From RBG-16-64-13 sp963718375 (GTDB lineage Bacteria > Actinomycetota > Thermoleophilia > RBG-16-64-13), in assembly GCA_963718375.1 (NCBI GenBank), contig CAVQZD010000005.1, positions 124,001 through 188,000 on the forward strand: a DNA stretch of 64,000 bases, given 5' to 3'. How positions within the stretch are numbered: the stretch's first letter is position 1; each line of letters begins with the position of its first letter. Below the pieces are notes generated by a model. It did not search any database. It saw only the letters and a list, made by a program, of their open reading frames with translations, and had not been told where the DNA came from. Positions 27,572 to 35,953 of the stretch are shown here, piece after piece. A program made the position numbers and the translations under genes.

Positions 27572-29113
27572 ATGGACGCAGGAATAGTGGTAGTGATAGT
27601 TCTGGTGGTAGCTGCCGTGGCCGCGGCCGCCGGGTTCTTTGGCAGACAGTACTTGGGGAAGTCTCGCATCGCCTCTGCCGAAGTGTCAGCCCGCAAGATC
27701 GTTGACGAAGCGGAGCGGGAAGCCGAGTCGCTGAGACGTGAAGCGCGGGTGGAGTTGAAGGATGAGCTGCACCAGGTGCGATTGCGCGCCGAGGAAGAAG
27801 TGAAAGAGCGCCGCCAAGAGCTGACCCAGCTCGAGAATCGTCTGCTGGGTCGCGAAGAGGCGCTCGACGACATGCAGAAGGATGTCTCGCGCCGGGAGCA
27901 ATCAGTGACCGATCGCGAAGGTCATTATCGAAAGGCGATCGAAGAGGTCGAGGCTCTCAAGGCTGAGGAGTCGCGTCAGCTTCAGGATGTAGCCGGCATG
28001 TCCAAGGAGCAGGCCTCGGAACTCTTGCTGAAGCGCACGCAAGACGAAGTGAAACACGACATGGCCAAGCTGGTAAGGTCGATCGAGGAAGAGGCTCGTC
28101 ACGAAGGCGAGCGCAGGGCCAAGGACATACTCTCGATCTGCATTCAGCGGGCAGCGGCGAGCCACGTGGCGGATTCCACCGTCTCCGTAGTCCAGCTCCC
28201 ATCTGACGATATGAAGGGCCGCATCATCGGCCGCGAAGGCCGCAATGTGCGGACCCTGGAGAACCTGACGGGCATCGACTTCATAATCGACGACACCCCT
28301 GAGGCTGTGGTGCTCTCTGGTTTCGACACGGTCCGTCGGGAGATAGCCCGACTGACACTGTCCAAACTGGTCGCCGATGGTCGCATACACCCTGCGAAGA
28401 TCGAAGAGATGTACACCAAGGCCAGGGAAGAAGTCGAGAAGGAGATCCAAGACGCGGGCGAGCAGGCTGTGCTAGACGCCAACGTTCACGGGGTGGCTCC
28501 AGAACTGCTCAGGCTGCTGGGGCGCTTGAAGTTTCGAACCAGCTACGGTCAAAACGTTCTGATCCACTCCCTCGAAGTGGCTCACCTCGCAGGGATGATG
28601 GCCAACGAACTCGGTGTGAACGCCAAGTTGGCCAAGCGGGCCGGCCTGTTGCACGATCTGGGCAAAGCCGTGGACCACGAAGTGGAGGGGTCGCACGCCG
28701 CGATCGGTGGCAACCTCGCTCGTCGGTACGGCGAGTCTGAGGCGGTGGCCCACATCATCGAGGCGCACCATAACGAGGTGGAGCCCAGCACTGTGGAGGC
28801 CGTACTTGTGGCCGCCGGAGACGCAGTCTCGGGTGCTCGCCCGGGCGCAAGGCGCGAGACTCTAGAGACCTACATCAAGCGGCTCGAATCGCTCGAACGC
28901 ATCGCGGAGAGCAGGCCGGGAGTGGAGAAGTCGTACGCCATCCAGGCGGGTCGAGAGATCAGAGTACTCGTCAAGCCGGACGAGATCGATGACGACGCGG
29001 CCAGCCTTCTCTGCCGGGAGATCGCGAAAGATATCGAGCAGGAGTTGGACTACCCGGGCACCATAAGGGTCACTGTCATCCGCGAAAGCCGCGCCGTGGA
29101 GTACGCCAAGTAG
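27572..29113 (+). CDS. rny: Ribonuclease Y
   Basis: Membrane-anchored endoribonuclease that initiates mRNA decay. Layout of the 513-residue product: one N-terminal membrane helix (GIVVVIVLVVAAVAAAAGFF), a long charged coiled coil (about 35-190), a KH domain (LPSDDMKGRIIGREGRNVRT), then an HD domain with LIHSLEVAHLAG (H331) and HDLGKAVDHE (H361, D362). The ATG at 27572 gives the typical MDAGIVVV start; extending further 5' would run into the leader. RNase Y with RNase J is a Gram-positive decay set. Confidence 0.95.
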   Translation: MDAGIVVVIVLVVAAVAAAAGFFGRQYLGKSRIASAEVSARKIVDEAEREAESLRREARVELKDELHQVRLRAEEEVKERRQELTQLENRLLGREEALDDMQKDVSRREQSVTDREGHYRKAIEEVEALKAEESRQLQDVAGMSKEQASELLLKRTQDEVKHDMAKLVRSIEEEARHEGERRAKDILSICIQRAAASHVADSTVSVVQLPSDDMKGRIIGREGRNVRTLENLTGIDFIIDDTPEAVVLSGFDTVRREIARLTLSKLVADGRIHPAKIEEMYTKAREEVEKEIQDAGEQAVLDANVHGVAPELLRLLGRLKFRTSYGQNVLIHSLEVAHLAGMMANELGVNAKLAKRAGLLHDLGKAVDHEVEGSHAAIGGNLARRYGESEAVAHIIEAHHNEVEPSTVEAVLVAAGDAVSGARPGARRETLETYIKRLESLERIAESRPGVEKSYAIQAGREIRVLVKPDEIDDDAASLLCREIAKDIEQELDYPGTIRVTVIRESRAVEYAK

Positions 29114-29161
29114 GGCGACCATCGTGCCTGGGATGATCCAGCACAAGACCGGGAGCGCAGT

Positions 29162-30490
29162 ATGAGTCACGCGCGCGCCGGCAGGTACTATCTGCGGTCG
29201 TTCGGATGCCAGATGAACGACCACGATGCTGAACGCATCGCGGGCATGCTGCAAGAGATGGGTCTATCGCGGTGCGACACCCCCGAAGAAGCCGGTCTAC
29301 TCGTGTATAACACCTGCTCTATCCGCGAGAAGGCGGATAGCCGACTAGCGGGTCATCTGGGGCTGGTCGCGAGGCTGAAGCGGGAAGATCCGAGCCGGGT
29401 AGTCGTGGTGGCGGGTTGTCTGCCTCAGAGCAGGCGCGAAGACCTGCTGCGCGAGTACCCGTTCGTGGACGTACTGGTGGGCCCTCAGAGTCTTTACGAA
29501 CTGCCGGGACTCATTGAACGACACAAAACCCGCCTGGCCCCGGTGGGTTCGTTCCACGAGGCGACTACTCGTTGGAGCGCTGATCTTCCGAGGGTCAGGG
29601 TCCAGGGGCCCTGTGCATGGGTCCAGATAGCCGCTGGGTGCACCAACTTCTGTTCGTATTGCATCGTCCCTTATGTGCGTGGTCCAGAGGCATCACGGAG
29701 CGCCGTCGATGTGCTGCGGGAGGTAGGGGAGCTCGCCTCATCTGGTGTGAGGGAGGTGACCCTGCTCGGTCAGAACGTCAACGCGTTCGGCATGGAGCCA
29801 GGTTTCGCGGGGCAGGAGACGTTCTCAGACCTGCTGACGAGCGCTTGTTCGGTCGCGGGCATCGAGCGCGTGCGTTTCATGACGTCGCATCCGAAGGATG
29901 TGTCGCCAAGCCTGATCGAAGTGATGGGTCGTCCAAATCAAATATGCGAGCACGTCCATCTTCCAGTGCAGTCGGGGAGCGACCGCATTCTGGAGGCCAT
30001 GAGACGCGGATATGAGCGGCAAGCATATGTCGACCTCATCGAACGGTGGCGTGAGGCGGTGCCAGGGTTGGCGGTCACGACCGACTTGATCGTTGGCTTC
30101 CCCGGGGAGACAGAGCAGGATTTCTCAGAGACCATGAGCCTCGTCGAGGAATGCGCCTTCGATGGGGCTTTCACCTTCATCTACTCGCCGAGGCGCGGGA
30201 CTGAAGCCGCCGGCCTCTCCGGACGCGTAGCGCCTGAAGTGGCAACGCAGAGGATGGAGCGACTGGTCTCGGCCGTGCAGCGCAGCGCCAGGAGCAGGAA
30301 CGAGGCTCTGGTCGGCACGCTCGCAGAGGTGCTAGTGGAGCGGGTCAGCCGCCAAGATGAACGCGAGGTCATGGGTCGGACGCGCACGTTCAAGACGGTC
30401 AACTTCCGTGCGGACGCCATACCGGGCGAGATGGTGCAGGTCGAGCTGGTGTCAGCAACATCTACGAGTCTGCGGGGTAGGCAGGTTTGA
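29162..30490 (+). CDS. miaB: tRNA-2-methylthio-N6-dimethylallyladenosine synthase MiaB
   Basis: Radical-SAM methylthiotransferase acting on A37 of tRNAs after MiaA. It has the UPF0004 domain (RSFGCQMNDHDAERIAGML), the radical-SAM CX3CX2C motif in GCTNFCSYCIVPYVRG near residue 160, and a C-terminal TRAM domain (FKTVNFRAD region). The FGCQMN start pattern identifies MiaB rather than RimO. 442 residues. miaA overlaps its stop codon, so both steps of the same tRNA modification are co-translated. Confidence 0.95.
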   Translation: MSHARAGRYYLRSFGCQMNDHDAERIAGMLQEMGLSRCDTPEEAGLLVYNTCSIREKADSRLAGHLGLVARLKREDPSRVVVVAGCLPQSRREDLLREYPFVDVLVGPQSLYELPGLIERHKTRLAPVGSFHEATTRWSADLPRVRVQGPCAWVQIAAGCTNFCSYCIVPYVRGPEASRSAVDVLREVGELASSGVREVTLLGQNVNAFGMEPGFAGQETFSDLLTSACSVAGIERVRFMTSHPKDVSPSLIEVMGRPNQICEHVHLPVQSGSDRILEAMRRGYERQAYVDLIERWREAVPGLAVTTDLIVGFPGETEQDFSETMSLVEECAFDGAFTFIYSPRRGTEAAGLSGRVAPEVATQRMERLVSAVQRSARSRNEALVGTLAEVLVERVSRQDEREVMGRTRTFKTVNFRADAIPGEMVQVELVSATSTSLRGRQV

Positions 30491-31431
30491 GCGCAGCTCA
30501 GGTGATCGGTCTCTTGGGGCCCACGGGGGTGGGAAAGACGGCCGTCGCCGTCGAATTGGCCGGGATCATGGGTTGTCGGATCATCTCGTGCGATTCGATG
30601 CAGGTGTATGCAGGGTTCCCGGTGCTGACAAACCAACCCTGGCGGGCCGAAGAGAGGCCTGAATTGCACGACCTGGTGGGGTTCCTGGACGCGGGCGACA
30701 CGATGTCGGCGGGGGGGTACGCCGCACTGGCGGGGCCGCTGCTGGAGCGGTCGATCGACGAGTGCGGGCGGGCGCTCGTGGTCGGCGGCAGCGGCCTCTA
30801 CATGCGGGCGGCGCTGGCTCCGTTGGCCGCGCCGGGGCCGGCGGACCAAGAGCTCAGACTTCGACTGAAGCGGCGCGCGGAAGAGGAAGGTCCGGATGTC
30901 CTCCACGCAGAGCTGGTTGAGTTGGACCCTGCGGCAGCCGCAGAGATAGACCCGCGGAACCTGAGGCGGGTCATGCGGGCGCTCGAAGGTGTTCTCAGCC
31001 ATGGGCGGAGGTGGTCAGGGCGCGATGATCTGTGGCAGCCTGCGTATCCTCGTCCGACTACGGTGTTCGGACTTTGGGCCGAGCGGGATGTTCTGGCGTC
31101 GCGGATCGAAGCTCGGACCACGAGCATGCTCGTGGAGGGGGCCGTTGAGGAGGTCGAGAGTTTTCGGGCGCATCAGGACGCTGAGGGGTCGCGACCGGGA
31201 TCAGCGGGGATATGCAGCGCCATTGGCTACGCGGAGATATCTGAATACCTGGCCGGACGACTCACGCGTGAAGAGGCCCATGAGCGCATGGCGGCGGCGA
31301 CCCGCCGGTATGCACGTCGGCAAGGCACCTGGCTGCGAAGGGTCAGGGACGCTGTTATGATTGAGAGCGAGGGGCGGGATGCCCGGGATATCGCTAGACT
31401 GATCGCCGATTCGGCGCAGATAGCGGGCTGA
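30487..31431 (+). CDS. miaA: tRNA dimethylallyltransferase MiaA
   Basis: Transfers a dimethylallyl group to A37 of tRNAs reading U-starting codons, the substrate for MiaB. P-loop GPTGVGKTAV near residues 11-20, SCDSMQVYAGFPVLTNQP, the GSGLYMRA motif and YARRQGTWLRR near the C-terminus are the family marks. 314 residues. The TTG start overlaps the miaB stop (TTGA). Its dimethylallyl donor is made by the MEP pathway that includes IspG at the window start. Confidence 0.95.
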   Translation: MSAAQVIGLLGPTGVGKTAVAVELAGIMGCRIISCDSMQVYAGFPVLTNQPWRAEERPELHDLVGFLDAGDTMSAGGYAALAGPLLERSIDECGRALVVGGSGLYMRAALAPLAAPGPADQELRLRLKRRAEEEGPDVLHAELVELDPAAAAEIDPRNLRRVMRALEGVLSHGRRWSGRDDLWQPAYPRPTTVFGLWAERDVLASRIEARTTSMLVEGAVEEVESFRAHQDAEGSRPGSAGICSAIGYAEISEYLAGRLTREEAHERMAAATRRYARRQGTWLRRVRDAVMIESEGRDARDIARLIADSAQIAG

Positions 31432-31447
31432 GAGAGGGGCCGTTCGC

Positions 31448-32347
31448 GTGGTAAGACTGGCGAAGTGGCAAGGGTTGGGCAACGACTATCTGGTCGTCGA
31501 GGAAGGGGTAGCAGAGGAGCTTCTGACTGCCGATCAGATCACACTGCTGTGCGACAGGCACCTCGGCCTGGGCGCAGACGGCATCCTGGTGAATTGCCCG
31601 CCTACCGGGCTCGTGGACGGGGCGGTCGCACGAATGCGCATCTTCAATCCCGATGGGAGCGAGTCGGAGATGTGTGGCAACGGCATGCGCATCTTCGCGC
31701 GGTATCTCGTCGAGAGCGGCCTCGCTGTTCGCCAGGAGTTCACAGTGGAGACCCTGGCCGGACCCATTCGGCCCCGTCTGGTGGAGGACGGCGGGGTGCG
31801 CGTGGATATGGGCCTTGCCCGTTTTCGGTCCGCGAACATCTGCAGCGAGCCCGGCTCGGGAGATGTCGTTGACGCTGTGCTCGAGGCGGGGGGGAGTGAG
31901 TACCGGTTCACCTTCGTAGACGTGGGCAATCCGCACTGCGTCATCCAGGTCGAGGACCCATCGGCGTTTGACGTCGCAGCGGTCGGACCGCTGATAGAGG
32001 AGCATCCCCTGTTTCCGAATCGAGTGAACGCCGAGTTCGTCGCGGTTCGAACGGACGGCTCTGTCGACATGCGGGTGTGGGAGCGGGGCGTAGGGGAGAC
32101 CCAGGCCTGCGGGACTGGAGCGACTGCGGTGGGGGCGGCGTGCGTGCGGCTTGGGCAGGCGACCAGCCCCGTGGTGGTGCACCTTCTTGGCGGGGACCTC
32201 CTGATAGAGATCGATGAGAGCGTCACCACTCAGGGGAAGGACGCGGCGCTGCCGGTGCACATGACGGGGCCAGCGGAAAAGGTGTTTGTGGCCGAGATCA
32301 GCGATGACCTCGCGCGTCGCCTTGCCTACGCTAGAAGCGCGTCCTAG
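31448..32347 (+). CDS. dapF: Diaminopimelate epimerase
   Basis: Interconverts LL- and meso-diaminopimelate for lysine and peptidoglycan. The two catalytic cysteines are C76 (SEMCGNGMR) and C221 (TQACGTGATA). The start KWQGLGNDYLVVE matches the usual N-terminus. 299 residues from a GTG with GAGAGGGG upstream. It is followed 45 bp later by dapL, so this pair carries the last two steps to meso-DAP. Confidence 0.95.
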   Translation: MVRLAKWQGLGNDYLVVEEGVAEELLTADQITLLCDRHLGLGADGILVNCPPTGLVDGAVARMRIFNPDGSESEMCGNGMRIFARYLVESGLAVRQEFTVETLAGPIRPRLVEDGGVRVDMGLARFRSANICSEPGSGDVVDAVLEAGGSEYRFTFVDVGNPHCVIQVEDPSAFDVAAVGPLIEEHPLFPNRVNAEFVAVRTDGSVDMRVWERGVGETQACGTGATAVGAACVRLGQATSPVVVHLLGGDLLIEIDESVTTQGKDAALPVHMTGPAEKVFVAEISDDLARRLAYARSAS

Positions 32348-32392
32348 CCAAACCCAGTGGCATCTACCGGAAGACGAGTGTAGGAGGCAGAT

Positions 32393-33556
32393 TTGCAGTT
32401 CTCACGACGTATGGATGGTCTCGCGCCTTATCTGTTCGCGGAGATGGAGCGCAAGATCAGCGATAAGCGCAAGAGCGGGGTGGATGTCATAAGCCTGGGC
32501 ATCGGCGATCCCGATCTGCCAACACCGGCATACATCGTCGAGGAGATGCAGCGCCAGGTGGCCGACGCGGCCAACCATCGCTATCCCAGCAACTGGGGCC
32601 TTGGCGAGTTCGCCGAGGCGGCCGCCTCATTCTACAAGCGAAGGTTCGGGGTGGAGTTGGACCCGAAGAAGGAGTTCTTTCCTCTCCTGGGCGCCAAGGA
32701 AGGCCTGGCCCACATATGTTGGGCTTTACTCGACGCGGGCGACCTGGCTCTTGTGCCAGACCCTGGGTATCCGGTGTATGCGGGAGGGTCAGTCATCGTC
32801 GGAGCGGAGGTCAAGTACTTGGAACTTGCGCCCGAGAACGGCTTCCTGCCTGATCTTGAGGCGATCTCAGACGAAGAGGCCAGGCGCGCGAAGGTACTTT
32901 TTATCGGGTATCCCAACAACCCCACTGCCGCGGTGGTGCAGGAGGGGTTCTTCGAGAAGGTGGTGGCCTTCGCCAAGAAGTATGACGTCGCGGTAGTGCA
33001 CGACAACGCGTACTCCGAGCTCACCTATGATGGATACGTTGCCCCCAGCTTCTTGAGCGCACCCGGGGCCAAAGAGGTGGGGGTCGAGTTCTTCAGCTTC
33101 TCGAAGCCCTTCAATATGACCGGTTGGCGTATCGGCTTCGCCGTCGGCAACCACGAGGTCTTGACCCACCTGTGGCGTCTCAAGACCAACATGGATTCGG
33201 GGATGTTCGACGCTCTGCAGCGCACAGGGGCCTTCATACTGAACGGGCCCTGGGATTCGGTGCGCGCCATGTGCGACATCTACCGCCGGAGGCGGGATCT
33301 GCTGAGCGAGGCTCTGGCGTCGGTGGGGATGCAGGTGCCCAAGCCTAAGGCGACTGTGTACATGTGGGTACCTGTGCCCGAAGGCTACACCTCGGGGAGT
33401 TTCAGCGAACACGTGCTTAATCAGGCCGGCGTCGTGGTGACCCCGGGGTTGGGGTACGGCCCCGCGGGTGAAGGGTTCGTACGGCTGTCGCTGACCACGC
33501 CTGATGACCGCATCGCAGAAGCGGTCGACCGCATCGAGCGCTCGCTCAAGCTATGA
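32393..33556 (+). CDS. dapL: LL-diaminopimelate aminotransferase
   Basis: PLP enzyme that converts tetrahydrodipicolinate directly to LL-diaminopimelate, bypassing the acylated intermediates of the dapC/D/E route. The PLP lysine is K238 in FSFSKPFNMTGWRIGF, typical of the DapL group of class I/II aminotransferases; GYPNNPTAAV and NAYSELTYDG are other landmarks. 387 residues. The TTG start is well supported by AGGAGG (32382-32387). The neighbouring dapF argues for the diaminopimelate role over a generic aminotransferase. It overlaps dut as ATGA. Confidence 0.92.
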   Translation: MQFSRRMDGLAPYLFAEMERKISDKRKSGVDVISLGIGDPDLPTPAYIVEEMQRQVADAANHRYPSNWGLGEFAEAAASFYKRRFGVELDPKKEFFPLLGAKEGLAHICWALLDAGDLALVPDPGYPVYAGGSVIVGAEVKYLELAPENGFLPDLEAISDEEARRAKVLFIGYPNNPTAAVVQEGFFEKVVAFAKKYDVAVVHDNAYSELTYDGYVAPSFLSAPGAKEVGVEFFSFSKPFNMTGWRIGFAVGNHEVLTHLWRLKTNMDSGMFDALQRTGAFILNGPWDSVRAMCDIYRRRRDLLSEALASVGMQVPKPKATVYMWVPVPEGYTSGSFSEHVLNQAGVVVTPGLGYGPAGEGFVRLSLTTPDDRIAEAVDRIERSLKL

Positions 33557-33996
33557 GCGACTCGGGGGTGAAGGTGCGCGTGACGCGGCTCAGCCCCGAG
33601 GCGAGGCTGCCCGCCAAGGCCCATCCAGGGGATGCCGGAGCGGATTTGTTCTCGGTGGAAGCGGTAGTCATCCCGCCCGGGGAGAGACGCGACGTCGGGA
33701 CGGGCCTGGCTGTGGCTATCCCCCAGGGTCACGCGGGTTTTGTGCAGCCCAGGTCGGGCTTGGCCTTCAAGAGCGGCATCATGGTCGTCAACAGTCCCGG
33801 TCTCATCGACTCCGGGTATCGCGGCGAGGTGCGCGTCTGTCTGTACAATTCGGGGATAGACCCTTTTGCCGTGGAAGCCGGGGCTCGCATAGCTCAATTG
33901 GTGGTCCAAAGAGTCGAAGATGCCAGCTTTGTCGAGTCGTCGATGCTCACGGAGACAGTCAGGGGCGAAGGCGGCTTCGGAAGCAGCGGGAGATAG
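33553..33996 (+). CDS. dut: Deoxyuridine 5'-triphosphate nucleotidohydrolase
   Basis: Trimeric dUTPase that keeps uracil out of DNA and supplies dUMP. All five motifs are seen in 147 residues: DAGADLFS, PRSGLAFKSGI, NSPGLIDSGYRGE, the VVQRVEDASF region and the C-terminal GEGGFGSSGR that closes over the active site. The ATG overlaps the dapL stop (ATGA). It is the last gene before the pilus locus and I see no strong terminator after it. Confidence 0.95.
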   Translation: MSDSGVKVRVTRLSPEARLPAKAHPGDAGADLFSVEAVVIPPGERRDVGTGLAVAIPQGHAGFVQPRSGLAFKSGIMVVNSPGLIDSGYRGEVRVCLYNSGIDPFAVEAGARIAQLVVQRVEDASFVESSMLTETVRGEGGFGSSGR

Positions 33997-34054
33997 TAGC
34001 GCCTGAGTGCGCGCCCACGGGGCCCGGATAGGCCGAAAGTCGCAAGATAAACGC

Positions 34055-34081
34055 TAAAGTTATGGCGAAAAATGCCGATAG
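34055..34081 (+). promoter_or_regulatory. Sigma-28 (FliA/SigD/WhiG-type) promoter of the pilin gene
   Basis: TAAAGTTA (34055-34062), an 11-nt spacer and GCCGATAG (34074-34081). The consensus for flagellar sigma-28 promoters is TAAAGTTT-N11-GCCGATAA, so 14 of 16 positions match at exact spacing. It lies 56 bp before the first pilin. The match is direct; which sigma factor reads it is inference. Confidence 0.8.
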
Positions 34082-34137
34082 CACAGGCGACGCCGGGCAC
34101 GGGACGTTCGGCGACGCAAGAACAAGGAGGAGCGTAA

Positions 34138-34614
34138 ATGTTTAGTCTCATCCGTAAGAGGGTGAGGGGTGGCAAGGGCTTCACCCTCATCGAACTGCTC
34201 GTGGTGATCATCATCATCGCCATCCTGGCGGCGATCGCGATCCCCACCTTCCTCGGCCAGAGGACTAAGGCCCAGGACACCAACGCGAAGGCGCTTGTCC
34301 GCAACGCCATGACCGCCGTCGAGTCTGCCTATGTTGACACTAGGTCTTTCGATACGGACGGCATTCTTGCCGTTGTCGTGGATGCCGAGCCGTCGATAAA
34401 CTTTACCACCGGAGATGCGGGCTGCTCCCAGGCTGCCGCTGCGGCAGCCGCCGACAACGAGGTCGAGTACTATGGCGCTGGCGAGGCATATGAAGTGGGC
34501 ACGCTCTCAGAGTCTGAGTCTATCTTCGGAGTCGAAGTCTCTAAGACAGCTGGCGGTGGCAACATGTTCTGGAAGACCAACAGCGAAGGCGACAGCACCA
34601 GCGGTGACTGGTAG
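34138..34614 (+). CDS. Type IV major pilin-like protein
   Basis: A 158-residue prepilin. The class III leader (MFSLIRKRVRGGKG) ends at the cleavage site G|FTLIE with the conserved Glu at +5, followed by the hydrophobic helix LLVVIIIIAILAAIAIP. The globular part is short, Ala-rich (QAAAAAAADNE) and ends in aromatic GDW. It has a strong AAGGAGG ribosome site and its own sigma-28-type promoter and terminator, as expected for an abundant major subunit. The N-terminal helix is nearly identical to that of the second pilin at 35348. Confidence 0.9.
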   Translation: MFSLIRKRVRGGKGFTLIELLVVIIIIAILAAIAIPTFLGQRTKAQDTNAKALVRNAMTAVESAYVDTRSFDTDGILAVVVDAEPSINFTTGDAGCSQAAAAAAADNEVEYYGAGEAYEVGTLSESESIFGVEVSKTAGGGNMFWKTNSEGDSTSGDW

Positions 34615-34672
34615 AACGAGAGGGCTCATCAACCGCCTGTAATTCAAGAATAGGGCGGGAGCCCAGTAGCAG

Positions 34673-34717
34673 AATACCGATGGGGGCAGCGTTTCACACG
34701 CTGCCCCCATCGGTATT
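34673..34717 (+). terminator. Strong hairpin terminator after the first pilin gene
   Basis: A perfect 20-bp inverted repeat (34673-34692 with 34698-34717) with a 5-nt loop TTCAC; arms read AATACCGATGGGGGCAGCGT. The T-run is short on either strand, but the stem is the strongest in the window. It separates the pilin from the rest of the locus and may work in both directions or protect the pilin mRNA 3' end. Confidence 0.8.
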
Positions 34718-34751
34718 TCAAAGGCGCAGCACGAGAAGGCAGGACTTCGAC

Positions 34752-35351
34752 GTGACCAGAGGGCGGTGGTACTTGCGCAAGGGTGCTCCGAAGGGACGCG
34801 GTCGGTCAACGCGTGGCAGCAAGTCTGCGGCGCTTGTCATCGGGTGCGCAGCAATGCTGCTGGCCTTGGTCACTCTTGGTTGCGACAGCGCCATGGGGAC
34901 CGGCCGGCAAGCGCTGGAGCAGGGTGACTGGCGTGTCGCCCTGGCCGCGTTTGAACAGGTCCTGTCACATGATCCGGAGTCGCTAGAGGCGCTGTCAGGA
35001 GCGGCAGTCTCACTACTTGCTTTGAAGAGATACGATGAGGCGCTGGCCCATCAGGAGAAGCTCGTGCAACTGGATCCTTCTGACGCGATGACCCGGGTGG
35101 AGCTGGGGTTCAACTACCTCAATCACCAGGGCAGACCGCAAGACGCTGTTTCCATGTTGCAGGAGGCTGTGCAGCTAGAGCCGAGTGCGAAATACCTGAC
35201 ATTCTTAGGCCAGGCGCAGCAGCAGGCAGGGGATGTGGATGGGGCGGAGGCGTCCTTCAGACGAGCGATCGAGGTGGACCCGAGCTACTCGTATGCACGC
35301 GACCAACTTGGGCGCCTGTTAGAGGGGCGGCAGAGAGGAGAAGGGGGATGA
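34752..35351 (+). CDS. TPR-repeat lipoprotein or membrane-anchored protein between two pilin genes
   Basis: A 199-residue product from the GTG at 34752, with AGGA 7 nt upstream. A basic N-terminus (RKGAPKGRGRSTRGSK) and hydrophobic stretch AALVIGCAAMLLALVTLGC resemble a lipoprotein signal with a loose lipobox. About four tetratricopeptide repeats follow (for example QALEQGDWRVALAAFEQVLS and GDVDGAEASFRRAIEVDPSY). TPR lipoproteins such as PilW/PilF assist pilus assembly in Gram-negatives; an analogous role is inferred from position only. It overlaps the next pilin gene as ATGA. Confidence 0.75.
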   Translation: MTRGRWYLRKGAPKGRGRSTRGSKSAALVIGCAAMLLALVTLGCDSAMGTGRQALEQGDWRVALAAFEQVLSHDPESLEALSGAAVSLLALKRYDEALAHQEKLVQLDPSDAMTRVELGFNYLNHQGRPQDAVSMLQEAVQLEPSAKYLTFLGQAQQQAGDVDGAEASFRRAIEVDPSYSYARDQLGRLLEGRQRGEGG

Positions 35352-35869
35352 GGATGAAGAGAATCGTCGTTCTGCTGCGAGCAAGCGTCGGCCGTCGCGC
35401 CGGCTTCACGTTGATAGAGCTCATGATCGTCATAATCATCGTGGCGCTGTTGGCAGCCATCGCGATCCCCACATTCCTGGGGCAAAGGACGAAAGCTCGG
35501 GATGCCGCTACGTACACCATGGTCCGTCAAGGTCTCACTGTCGTGCAGAGCGTCGCCATGGATACCGTCGGATACACCGGCGTGACCGAGGGTGCGCTGG
35601 AGGAGTGTGACCCTTCGATCGACTGGGTCCAGGCAGAGGTAGATGATCTGGTGGATATCACCGGTCCATCCATCGCCTCAGGCTTCGGTGCCGAGGCGAA
35701 CAAGCACCAGCTGGCGTACATCGTCGAATCCAATACACGCATGGACATCGCAAGCACAAGCGAGAGCGGCAACAGGTTTGGCATCCAGGTCGACACACAG
35801 AGCATATCGGACACCGGGTACGTTCAAGTGAAGGTCGTGTCCGGCGAGGGCGCAGAGCTTGGTTGGTAG
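35348..35869 (+). CDS. Type IV pilin-like protein, second copy
   Basis: A 173-residue prepilin with cleavage site G|FTLIE after a basic leader (MRMKRIVVLLRASVGRRAG) and helix LMIVIIIVALLAAIAIPTF. The stretch AIAIPTFLGQRTKA is shared exactly with the first pilin, so the two are paralogues with diverged globular domains. An in-frame ATG at 35354 is an alternative start. It is translationally coupled to the TPR gene and sits beyond the terminator, so it is probably expressed differently from the first pilin. Confidence 0.88.
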   Translation: MRMKRIVVLLRASVGRRAGFTLIELMIVIIIVALLAAIAIPTFLGQRTKARDAATYTMVRQGLTVVQSVAMDTVGYTGVTEGALEECDPSIDWVQAEVDDLVDITGPSIASGFGAEANKHQLAYIVESNTRMDIASTSESGNRFGIQVDTQSISDTGYVQVKVVSGEGAELGW

Positions 35870-35953
35870 AGCACGTCTCGTATCTACTGAGCGCGCCTAG
35901 CTACTACCAAGGTCCGTAACGGCCGGGGAGTCTCGCGTACTAGTCTGCTGTCA

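Noticed and set aside
34031..34060. Possible c-di-GMP riboswitch before the pilin
   Set aside because: Some GAAA and CGCAAG words resemble the class I aptamer, but the conserved CACAGGGCAAACC and the paired stems are missing, and the segment overlaps the promoter.
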